Source: Actinomyces denticolens
GTDB lineage: Bacteria > Actinomycetota > Actinomycetes > Actinomycetales > Actinomycetaceae
Reading direction: 5' to 3'
Length of the DNA stretch: 64,000 nt
NCBI RefSeq assembly: GCF_002072185.1
Contig: NZ_MVIW01000002.1
Location: 62,001 to 126,000, forward strand
Shown here: in pieces, positions 25,674-33,146 of the stretch
How the letters are laid out: the number at the start of each line of letters is the position of its first letter
How positions within the stretch are numbered: position 1 is the first letter of the stretch
Translations under genes and position numbers: made by a program
The notes under the pieces: model-generated
The model's database searches: none
The model's input: only the letters and a program-made list of their open reading frames with translations
What the model was told of the DNA's origin: nothing

Positions 25674-27062
25674 ATGACACGGTCCTCGGACACCGACCTC
25701 ATCACCCGGGCCCTGGCCACCGCGACCGATACCAGGCGGATAGCCTTCGGCGACGACGTCCTGAGCGCCACGGGCCCCCTCTTCGCCGATCTCTTCCCCG
25801 GCAAGCGGGTCATCATCGTCGCCGATGGGAACACCTTCGCCGCGGCGGGCCGGCCCGTGATGGACTCGCTGGCGGCCGCGGGGGTGGAGGCCATCGAGCC
25901 CTATATCTTCCCGGGCGCCCCCACCCTTTACGCCGACTACGAGAACGTCGAGATCCTGCGCGAGCGCATCAGGCCCCTGACGGACGCCATCGTGTGCTCC
26001 ATCGCCTCGGGCACGCTCAACGACATCGCCAAGCTCGCCTCCGGGGAGCTCTCCCGCCCCTATATGAACGTGTGCACCGCCGCCTCCGTGGACGGCTACG
26101 CCTCCTTCGGGGCCTCGATCTCCAAGGACGGCTTCAAGATCACCCGCAGTTGCCCTGCCCCTGCCGGTCTCGTGGCGGACCTCGGCATCATCGCCGCCGC
26201 CCCCGGGCGACTGACCGCCACCGGATACGGCGACCTCATCGAGAAGGTCCCCGCCGGGGCCGACTGGGTGCTCGCCGACGAGCTCGGCATCGAGCCCATC
26301 GACGACGACGTGTGGGACCTGATCCAGGGCCCGCTGCGCGACGCCCTGGCCGACCCCGGGCGCATCGGCGCGGGAGACCCCGGGGCCATCAGAGGGCTGG
26401 CCGAGGGCAACATCATGTCCGGCCTGGCCATGCAGGCGGCACAGTCCTCCCGCCCCGCCTCCGGAGCGGGGCATCAGTTCTCCCACGTGTGGGAGATGGA
26501 GGGCCACGGCCTGGACTGGGAGCCGCCCCTGTCTCACGGCATGAAGGTCGGTATCGGCACCATCGCCTCCTGCGCCATGTGGGAGGAGATCCTGAGCCGC
26601 GGCCCCGGTTTCGTGGAGGCGATCGACGTCGACGACGTCGTCGCGCGCGCGCGCTCCGACGAGGAGGTCGAGGCCGCCGTGCGCCGGGCTCTCATCCCGC
26701 GCATCGCGCAGGAGGCGGTGGGGCACGCCGTGGGCAAGAACCTCACCGGCGATGCCCTGCGCGAGCGCATCACCGCCATCAAGAGGGCCTGGCCGCGCAT
26801 CGTCGAGCGGGTTCGCCCCCTGCTCATGAGCCCGCAGGAGGTGGCCGACCGCCTCAAGGCCGTGGGCGCGCCCCATCACCCCGAGATGATCGGGATCGAT
26901 ATGGGGCGCTTCAGGGCGACCCACGCCAAGGCCCAGATGATCCGGCCCCGCTACACCATCCTCGATGTCCTGACCGACCTCGGGCTGCTCGACGACGTCG
27001 TCGACGCCCTCTTCTCCCCGCGGGGCTACTGGGGGCGCCATCCCCACGAGGAGCGGGGCTGA
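25674..27062 (+). CDS. AraM-type sn-glycerol-1-phosphate dehydrogenase
   Basis: Family members interconvert dihydroxyacetone phosphate and sn-glycerol 1-phosphate with NAD(P)H; B. subtilis AraM, encoded in the arabinose operon, does this. The 462-residue protein belongs to the iron-containing/glycerol dehydrogenase fold: KRVIIVADGNTFAAAG near residue 44, the pyrophosphate-binding SIASGTLNDIAKLAS (GTLNDIAK at 113-120), DGYASFGASI, and metal ligands expected in GAGHQFSHVWEMEGHG and PPLSHGMKVGIG. The ATG at 25674 follows AAGGAAGGAAG. A C-terminal region of about 100 residues with IGIDMGRFRATHAKAQMIRP completes it. In this cluster it may instead reduce or oxidise another phosphorylated polyol made by the kinases. 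Confidence 0.88.
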   Translation: MTRSSDTDLITRALATATDTRRIAFGDDVLSATGPLFADLFPGKRVIIVADGNTFAAAGRPVMDSLAAAGVEAIEPYIFPGAPTLYADYENVEILRERIRPLTDAIVCSIASGTLNDIAKLASGELSRPYMNVCTAASVDGYASFGASISKDGFKITRSCPAPAGLVADLGIIAAAPGRLTATGYGDLIEKVPAGADWVLADELGIEPIDDDVWDLIQGPLRDALADPGRIGAGDPGAIRGLAEGNIMSGLAMQAAQSSRPASGAGHQFSHVWEMEGHGLDWEPPLSHGMKVGIGTIASCAMWEEILSRGPGFVEAIDVDDVVARARSDEEVEAAVRRALIPRIAQEAVGHAVGKNLTGDALRERITAIKRAWPRIVERVRPLLMSPQEVADRLKAVGAPHHPEMIGIDMGRFRATHAKAQMIRPRYTILDVLTDLGLLDDVVDALFSPRGYWGRHPHEERG

Positions 27063-27146
27063 CCGCCGACCAGGACCCGGCCGGACCCCGGGCGCCCCTG
27101 GCCCCTGATCGACCACCCACCGCGCGACCCTGAATGCGAAGGAGCG

Positions 27147-28877
27147 ATGAGCACCATGACAACCACCCGAGTGCCCTCCAGGGAGGGGACATGCACCCTG
27201 GGTCTCGACTTCGGCACGCTATCCGTGCGCGCCGTCGTCACCCGCGTATCCGACGGCGAGATCCTCGCCGATGCCGTGAGCGAGTACGCCACCCCGATCA
27301 TGGACCGGCGCCTGACCGCCGGTGACAACCGCGAGCTGCCCCCGGAGTTCGCCCTCCAGGTGCCCGGCGACTACCTGGAGTCCATGTGCGCCGCCAGCGC
27401 CGCCGCCGTGCGCGCCTCCAGGGTGAGTGGCTCCGATATCATCGGCGTGGGACTCGATGTCACCTCCGCCACCGTCGTCGTCACCGACTCCGACGGCGTG
27501 CCCATGTGCGACAAGCCCGAGTTCGCCAACAACCCCCACGCCTACGTCAAGCTGTGGAAGCACCACGGGGCGCAGGGCCAGGCCGACCGCATCGTCGAGC
27601 TCGCCAGGAAGCGCGGCGAGGCATGGCTGCCCCGTTACGGCGGCATCCTGTCCGCCGAGATGCTCCTGCCCAAGGCGCTGGAGACCCTCGAGAAGGCCCC
27701 TGACGTCTACGCCGCTGCGGGAGAGATCGTCGACATGCTCGACTGGCTCACATGGCGCCTGACCGGCACTCTGGCCTACTCGGCCTCCGATTCCGGCTAC
27801 AAGCGCATGCTCCAGGACGGCGTCTACCCCTCCGAGGAGTTCCTCGGCGCCCTCAATCCCGACTTCGCCGACGTTTACGCCACGCGAATGAACCACCCGA
27901 TCGCCCCACTCGGATCGGCTGTGGGAGGCCTGACCGCGGAGTACGCCCAGGCCTTCGGGCTGCGCGAGGGCACCCCTGTGGCCGCGGGCAACATCGACGC
28001 CCATGTCCACGCCGCCTCGGTCAACGCGGTTCGCCCCGGTCAGCTCACCGGGATCCTCGGTACCTCGACCTGCTGGGTCCTGCCCGCCGAGGAGTGCGTG
28101 GAGGTGCCGGGCGTCTTCGGCGTCGTCGACGGCGGCATCTCCGAGGGCACATGGGGCTACGAGGCCGGTCAGAGCGCGGTGGGCGACTCCTTCGCCTGGT
28201 TCATCGAGAACAACGTGCCGCGCTCCTACTTCATCGAGGCCGAGTCCGAGGGCGTCTCGATCTTCGCGCTCCTGGCCCGCCTGGCCGCTGAGCAGGAGAT
28301 CGGCGAGCACGGCCTGGTGGCCCTCGACTGGTGGAACGGGAACCGGTCCCCACTGGTCGACTCCCAGCTGACCGGTCTCATGATCGGCCAGACGCTCGTG
28401 ACCCGCCCCGAGGATCAGTACCGCGCGCTCCTGGAGTCCACCGCCTTCGGCGCTCGTGTCATCATCGAGAATTTCGAGTCCCACGGCGTGCCCGTCACCG
28501 AGGTGCGAGTTGCCGGGGGACTCATCAAGGACGGGTTCCTCATGCAGATGTACGCGGATATCACCCGGCGACGTCTGCTGACCGCATCCACCATCCAGGC
28601 CGGGGCCCACGGCTCCTCGATCTTCGCGGCCGTCGCCGCCGGCGCCCACCCGGACCTGCCCACTGCGGCGACCGCGATGGGCGGCGTATCCGAGCGGGTG
28701 TATGAGCCCGACGAGAGCGCGGCGGTTCAATACGATCGCCTTTACGAGATCTACCGCCATCTCCATGGGCTCTTCGGGCGCGGGGACGAGACGATGCACG
28801 CCCTCAAGGCTCTGCGGGCCGACGCCCTCCGGCGCCGGGCGGAGGAGCCGACGCCGAGCGAGGTCGACCGGGACTGA
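27147..28877 (+). CDS. AraB-like ribulokinase
   Basis: Predicted ATP-dependent kinase for a pentulose such as L-ribulose. The 576-residue length and the insertion pattern match AraB rather than XylB. Motifs: CTLGLDFGTLSVRAVVTRV at the N-terminus, the GVGLDVTSATVVVTDSDG strand, KPEFANNPHAYVKLWKHHGA (AraB-type substrate loop), AGNIDAHVHAASVNAV, GTSTCWVLPAEE, DWWNGNRSPLVD, and the ATP motif VRVAGGLIKDGFLMQMYADI. An AAGGAG sits only 2 bases before the first ATG and 11 before the ATG at 27156, so the start may be the latter. No AraA or AraD is encoded in the cluster, so the expected L-arabinose route is incomplete here. It is followed 74 bases later by the SorC regulator. Confidence 0.9.
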   Translation: MSTMTTTRVPSREGTCTLGLDFGTLSVRAVVTRVSDGEILADAVSEYATPIMDRRLTAGDNRELPPEFALQVPGDYLESMCAASAAAVRASRVSGSDIIGVGLDVTSATVVVTDSDGVPMCDKPEFANNPHAYVKLWKHHGAQGQADRIVELARKRGEAWLPRYGGILSAEMLLPKALETLEKAPDVYAAAGEIVDMLDWLTWRLTGTLAYSASDSGYKRMLQDGVYPSEEFLGALNPDFADVYATRMNHPIAPLGSAVGGLTAEYAQAFGLREGTPVAAGNIDAHVHAASVNAVRPGQLTGILGTSTCWVLPAEECVEVPGVFGVVDGGISEGTWGYEAGQSAVGDSFAWFIENNVPRSYFIEAESEGVSIFALLARLAAEQEIGEHGLVALDWWNGNRSPLVDSQLTGLMIGQTLVTRPEDQYRALLESTAFGARVIIENFESHGVPVTEVRVAGGLIKDGFLMQMYADITRRRLLTASTIQAGAHGSSIFAAVAAGAHPDLPTAATAMGGVSERVYEPDESAAVQYDRLYEIYRHLHGLFGRGDETMHALKALRADALRRRAEEPTPSEVDRD

Positions 28878-28951
28878 GCGATACTCATGGCGCTGCGCGG
28901 CGCCTGGTGGGACCGGGACCGCGTAGCGCCCGGCGCCGGGGGAGGATGATG

Positions 28952-29896
28952 ATGAGCGACGCCGAGCGCGAGGCCCTCATGCTGCGGGCCGCCGAGCTCT
29001 ACTACTACGAGCGCCTCACGCAGGCGGCCATCGCCGACCGCCTCATGTGCTCGCGATGGACCGTCGGGCGCCTGCTGGAGGAGGCCCGGGACTGCGGGAT
29101 GATCACCATCTCGATCGTCCACCCCCACGCGCGCGACCGCCCCTTGGAGAACCGGCTGCGCGATGCCTTCGCCGTGTCCGATGCCATCGTCGTCACCTGC
29201 GCGGAGGAGTCGGGAACCGCCCGCCGCGTCGTCGCCTCCGCGACGAGCGACTACCTCACCGGGCTGCGCCCGCGCCCGGCGACCCTCGGCGTGTCCTGGG
29301 GGCGCACTGTCGCGGCGGTCGCCCAGGCCATGCCCGACCGCTGGACGAGCGGGCTCAAGGTCTACCAGGCCTTCGGCGGGCTCATCCGCTCCGATGACGA
29401 TGACGACGTCATCGGGCGATCGATCAGCCTCATCGCGCGCAAGGGGCAGGGAGTCGGGCGCCTCCTGCCCGCCCCGGCCTTCGTGCGCGACGTTGAGCTG
29501 GCCCAGCGCCTGCGCCAGGAGCCGAGCATCGCCCGCACGCTCCGCGATGCCGCTGGCGCCGACACCATCCTCTACTCGCCCGGGGCGATCCGCGACGATT
29601 CCATTCTCGTGCGCTCGGGATACCTCAAGAAGGGGGTGATGGAGCGACTGCGCGCCAAGGGGGCGGTGGCCGACTTCTTCTCCCACTTCGTCGACTCTAA
29701 CGGCGTGCCCGTCATCCCCGAAGTGGAGGACCGCGTGATCTCCATCGGCCTGGAGGCGCTCGCCGGGCCGGGTAGGCGGATCATGGCGGGCTACGGGCCG
29801 GACAAGGCGCTGCCGATGCGAGTTGCCCTCGCCGCCGGCTTCGCCACCGCCGTCGTCACCGATTCGCGCACGGCCTCTGCGATCCTGTTGCGCTGA
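28952..29896 (+). CDS. SorC-family transcriptional regulator of the 21.5-28.9 kb cluster
   Basis: Predicted sugar-phosphate-responsive regulator. The 314-residue protein has an N-terminal helix-turn-helix, LRAAELYYYERLTQAAIADR and SRWTVGRLLEEARDCG, followed by the sugar-binding domain with TLGVSWGRTVAAV, KVYQAFGG, ADTILYSPGAIRDD and GVPVIPEVEDRVISIGLEAL. Three consecutive ATG codons follow GGAGG; the third, at 28952, has the best spacing of 6 bases. It is the last gene of the cluster and its likely targets are the two motifs in the tkt/rpiB-like divergent region. The helix-turn-helix has MCSRWTVGRL in place of the more usual SRPTVSRL, so its operator may differ from those of the other two SorC members here. 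Confidence 0.87.
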   Translation: MSDAEREALMLRAAELYYYERLTQAAIADRLMCSRWTVGRLLEEARDCGMITISIVHPHARDRPLENRLRDAFAVSDAIVVTCAEESGTARRVVASATSDYLTGLRPRPATLGVSWGRTVAAVAQAMPDRWTSGLKVYQAFGGLIRSDDDDDVIGRSISLIARKGQGVGRLLPAPAFVRDVELAQRLRQEPSIARTLRDAAGADTILYSPGAIRDDSILVRSGYLKKGVMERLRAKGAVADFFSHFVDSNGVPVIPEVEDRVISIGLEALAGPGRRIMAGYGPDKALPMRVALAAGFATAVVTDSRTASAILLR

Positions 29897-29969
29897 GCCG
29901 GCCGGAGGCGGCAGCCGCGCGCCCCTCGGCTCAGGGGCGAGGGGTGCGCGAACTGCGGGCCATCAGGTC

Positions 29970-30428
29970 TCAGGGGGTCGCCAGGCTGTGCGAGGCGTTG
30001 TTCTGGTAAAGGTCGAGGAGCAACTGGGCCTCCCCGCCCGCGATGACCTGGGTCCGGCCACCGTAATACGAGTTCTCGTAAACAGTGAGTGTCCTCCCTG
30101 ACCTGTTCCAGACGTACTTGGCGTTGTTCTTCAGGCACTCACCGGCGCCAGTATCGCTGCCCTTGAACTCATAGCACGACGGCTGGGATGCCCCATAGTT
30201 CGGCACGTCGCTGCCGGCGTCGAAGTCGGACACGGCCCCGTCGAACCAGACTCCAGGCATCCCGTGAGTGTTGAATGTATCGTGGTAGAAGCAGACCTCC
30301 CCCTCATCGCAGACTCCGTCGCGCGCGGTGCCGGCCTGAGCCGCGGGCGTGGCGAGAGCGGAGATGCCGAAGGCGAGGGTGGCGATGGAGAGCGCCCCGG
30401 TGAGGCGGCGCTTGGGGGTGATGCTCAT
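29970..30428 (-). CDS. Secreted peptidase-inhibitor-like protein (family I36 type)
   Basis: Small exported protein. A signal peptide is clear: KRRLTGALSIATLAFGISA then ALATPAAQAGTA, with cleavage expected after AQA near residue 32. The mature part of about 120 residues has four Cys (VCDEGEVCFYHD, PSCYEF, GECLKNN) and a repeated Tyr/Gly-rich pattern, with RTLTVYENSYYGGRTQVIAGG resembling the gamma-crystallin-like fold of I36 inhibitors such as the Streptomyces metalloproteinase inhibitor. Length fits that family. It is alone, divergent from the acetyltransferase gene. The target peptidase is unknown; another secreted beta-rich domain is possible. The start at 30428 is supported by the signal peptide. 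Confidence 0.7.
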   Translation of the reverse strand: MSITPKRRLTGALSIATLAFGISALATPAAQAGTARDGVCDEGEVCFYHDTFNTHGMPGVWFDGAVSDFDAGSDVPNYGASQPSCYEFKGSDTGAGECLKNNAKYVWNRSGRTLTVYENSYYGGRTQVIAGGEAQLLLDLYQNNASHSLATP

Positions 30429-30567
30429 GAGTGCGGACCTTTCTGGGATCTGTGCTCCAATGCGTCGTTGACGTCGAGCGCCGGTGCTCGACGTCTCCAG
30501 GCTAAGGAGGAGGCCGTGACGGCCTCCAGGGTGCGCCTACCCACTTGACGCGAGGGGCTGCCTGCCT

Positions 30568-30594
30568 CATCATCCCCGATGACCTGGGATGATG
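30568..30594. repeat. Inverted repeat between the I36 gene and the acetyltransferase gene
   Basis: CATCATCCC (30568-30576) and GGGATGATG (30586-30594) form a perfect 9-bp inverted repeat with a 9-base spacer. It lies in the divergent promoter region, so it may be an operator rather than a terminator. Confidence 0.35.
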
Positions 30595-30630
30595 GAGCAC
30601 CCGGTGATCCCTGGGGGATGAACGGATGGG

Positions 30631-30636
30631 TATGGT
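30631..30636 (+). promoter_or_regulatory. -10 element for a leaderless acetyltransferase mRNA
   Basis: TATGGT lies exactly 6 bases before the ATG at 30643 and no ribosome-binding site is present, the same layout as for arsR, radA and the gene at 61169. Confidence 0.5.
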
Positions 30637-30642
30637 AATCCG

Positions 30643-31266
30643 ATGACCTCCATCCCTGACGACCAGTCCGCCACCACTGGCGTCACCGCCAGTGCCGCCA
30701 CCGGTGCGGGTGCGACCGCTGCGGTTCGGGCGCTGCCGATCCTGCGGCCCGCGCGCCCCGTGGATGTGCGCGCCATCGCCGAGCTGGTCCGCCCCTTCGC
30801 CGAGAGGCGGATCCTGATCTCCAAGGACCTCATCGCCTATTTCGAGGATGTCCAGGAGTTCACGATCGCCGAGCTCCCGCCGCCCCCCGGGGTCGAGCGC
30901 CCCACCGGGATCGAGCCGGGGCGGATCGTGGGCTGCGGCGCACTGCACGTCATGTGGGATGACATCGCGGAGATCCGCACGCTGGCGGTGGACCCCCGCG
31001 TCAAGGGGAGGGGTATCGGCTCGGCGCTGCTGCGCTCCCTCATCATCCGGGCCCGTTCCCTGGACCTCAAGCGCCTGTTCTGCCTGACCTTCGAGGTTGA
31101 CTTCTTCAGCAGGCACGGCTTCCAGGAGATCTCGGGGACACCCGTGGGCACGGACGCCTTCGCCGAGATCGTCCGCTCTCATGACGACGGCGTCGCCGAA
31201 TTCCTGGACCTGGCCCGGGCCAAGCCCAACACCTTGGGCAACACCCGGATGCTCCTGGAGCTCTGA
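30643..31266 (+). CDS. GNAT amino-acid N-acetyltransferase (short ArgA-type)
   Basis: Probably acetylates an amino acid from acetyl-CoA; the short actinobacterial form of N-acetylglutamate synthase has this shape. The 207-residue protein has a low-complexity start of about 30 residues, then LPILRPARPVDVRAIAELVRP, GRIVGCGALHVMWDDIAEI, the acetyl-CoA motif LAVDPRVKGRGIGSALLRSL (Q/RxxGxG/A), and FCLTFEVDFFSRHGFQEISGTPVG, which resembles N-acetylglutamate synthase proteins. Start at 30643 is leaderless, 6 bases after TATGGT. No arginine genes are near. Substrate assignment is by family memory and moderately sure. Confidence 0.75.
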   Translation: MTSIPDDQSATTGVTASAATGAGATAAVRALPILRPARPVDVRAIAELVRPFAERRILISKDLIAYFEDVQEFTIAELPPPPGVERPTGIEPGRIVGCGALHVMWDDIAEIRTLAVDPRVKGRGIGSALLRSLIIRARSLDLKRLFCLTFEVDFFSRHGFQEISGTPVGTDAFAEIVRSHDDGVAEFLDLARAKPNTLGNTRMLLEL

Positions 31267-31433
31267 TCCGGTGCCGGACCCCGAGCGCTGTGATCGCCGA
31301 CGTGCAGCGTGGTTGTGAACGTTCCCCGGGGACGCGTCCGCAACCCCGCGGCGCGTCCGCAACTCAGTCGTGCGGGTTCCGGTGCCCGGTTCATGGCCGC
31401 CCAGCCGCTACGATGCGGGCCCAGGAGGCGCAC

Positions 31434-32462
31434 GTGGATGGAGCAAGCGGATCGGGCACTCTGGGCCGCGGGGGCTCCCCGGCCCGAGGCCGTACCGGGA
31501 GTCCCGCGGGCAGTGCCGGCAGTGCTGCCGACGGTACTGGCCGCGCCGGTGCCACTGGGGGAGACGACGCCGCCTCGGAGATCATCGCGTGGTACCGGCT
31601 CCATGCCCGCGACCTGCCCTGGCGCCGTCCCGGCACTTCGCCCTGGGCGGTCCTCGTCAGCGAGGTCATGAGCCAGCAGACGCCGGTAGCCCGCGTGATC
31701 CCGGCCTGGCAGGAGTGGCAGCACCGCTGGCCGGGTCCCGCCGAACTCGCCGCCGCCCCCACCTCCGATGTCCTGCGCGTCTGGGGCCGCCTGGGCTACC
31801 CCCGCCGGGCACTGCGCCTGAAGGAGTGCGCGGGCGTCGTCGCCGCCGAGTACGACGGCGTGCTGCCCGCTGAGCGAGAGCGCCTCCTGGCCCTGCCCGG
31901 CGTGGGGGAGTACACGGCCGGCGCCGTGCTGGCCTTCGCCCACGGGCGCCGTGCCCTGGCCCTGGACACGAATGTACGCCGCGTCCTGGCGCGCAGCGTG
32001 GGCGGGGAGGCGCTGCCCGCCCCTCACCTGGGTCGCGCCGAGCGCGAGCGCGCCGAGTCACTTCTGCCCCGCGGGGACGCGACGGCGGCCAAGTGGTCCG
32101 TGGCCGTCATGGAGCTGGGGGCGCTGGTGTGCGTGGCCCGCGATCCGGACTGCGGGGCCTGCCCCTGGCGCCGGCGCTGCGCCTGGCTGGCCGCGGGGCG
32201 TCCTGCCGACGCGCATGCGGGCAGGCGCCGGACCCAGGCCTGGGCGGGCACGGACCGCCAGGCGCGGGGCCTGGTCATGGCGGTCCTGCGGGAGGCCCCC
32301 GAGGGGCGCGGCGTCGTCGCCGAGGCGCTACTCGCCGCGGCCGCAGGCGCGGCCAGGAGGGGAAGCGCCGATCCCGGGCAACCCGCTCGCGCCCTGGCGG
32401 GCCTCCTGGCCGACGGCCTCATCGCCACCGACGATGCCGGCTCCACCTACCGCCTGCCGTGA
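31434..32462 (+). CDS. mutY: A/G-specific adenine glycosylase
   Basis: DNA repair enzyme that removes adenine mispaired with 8-oxoguanine. The catalytic domain begins with IIAWYRLHARDLPWRRPGTSPWAVLVSEVMSQQT (read in parts): LPWR, the EVMSQQTPVARVIPAW helix with the catalytic Glu, the helix-hairpin-helix LPGVGEYTAGAVLAFA and the Asp in ALDTNVRRVLAR. The [4Fe-4S] cysteines are in LVCVARDPDCGACPWRRRCAW. A C-terminal part of about 80 residues is short compared with E. coli MutY's NUDIX-like domain, as in other actinobacteria. GTG at 31434 has AGGAGG five bases upstream; the first 50 residues are Gly/Ala-rich. It is 168 bases after the acetyltransferase gene. Confidence 0.92.
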   Translation: MDGASGSGTLGRGGSPARGRTGSPAGSAGSAADGTGRAGATGGDDAASEIIAWYRLHARDLPWRRPGTSPWAVLVSEVMSQQTPVARVIPAWQEWQHRWPGPAELAAAPTSDVLRVWGRLGYPRRALRLKECAGVVAAEYDGVLPAERERLLALPGVGEYTAGAVLAFAHGRRALALDTNVRRVLARSVGGEALPAPHLGRAERERAESLLPRGDATAAKWSVAVMELGALVCVARDPDCGACPWRRRCAWLAAGRPADAHAGRRRTQAWAGTDRQARGLVMAVLREAPEGRGVVAEALLAAAAGAARRGSADPGQPARALAGLLADGLIATDDAGSTYRLP

Positions 32463-32732
32463 GCGGGGCACGGCGGGTGAAGAACCGGCATTCCCCGCTG
32501 CACCGGATGCGTCCTGCGGCGTGGCGGCGATTCCTGCGGGGGCGTCCTTGATGGGAGCGTCGCGCGGGCATCGTGGGGAGCCGAATTCGTCTCCAGGCGG
32601 TCCGCATGGAACTGACGCTGGGTTTTCGTTGAGATGGCGATGAGATCAGCGTGCCGAAGCCGGGCGGTACGGGGTCCGTTCGAGCCGTTCGAGCCGTCCG
32701 AACGGCCAGGGGCGGAGCGGCAGGGACGACCT

Positions 32733-32815
32733 GGGCAGCGCTGGGAGGTCTTGAGCATCGCTGGGACGTTGAGGGCACCACGGGGAGCGATGCTTTCAAC
32801 GTCCCACCGCTGCCC
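32733..32815. ncRNA. Strongly structured intergenic segment with alternative pairings
   Basis: The 684-base gap 32463-33146 holds no convincing gene. Inside it, 32733-32746 pairs with 32802-32815 (13 of 14), AGCATCGCT at 32754-32762 pairs with 32786-32794 (9 of 9), and GGGACGTTGA at 32763-32772 pairs with 32796-32805 (10 of 10). The two inner stems interleave, so they form either a pseudoknot or mutually exclusive hairpins under the outer stem. The strand is unknown. It may be a structured RNA, a leader switch or a palindromic repeat; I cannot match a known class. The rest of the gap shows only a smaller CCGTTC...GAACGG hairpin near 32680-32705. Confidence 0.35.
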
Positions 32816-33146
32816 ATAACGGTCAAGTGCTGCCCAAGACCCCCAGCACTGCTCTCGACGCGACTCGACTCGGGGCGGACCGGGGGCGCCGCTACCCATC
32901 CAGAGGTTCCCGTGCGCCGGCTCGTCCGTGCGCCGATGACGCCACCGACGGCCACCCCGCCTGACGGACCGAGCGAAGAGCATCACGCCGAGGGACATGA
33001 TCTGAGAAGCGCATACGAGCGGTCGACCCCAGCGCAGTGGAGCGAGTTGCGGGGCGCCCAGTCGGTGCGCGAGGACCCCGGGACACGCCATCGGCCTGGC
33101 GGGCCGCTCGCGGGAGGGGTGGGATCCGGGCGGTACAGTCGGCCGC

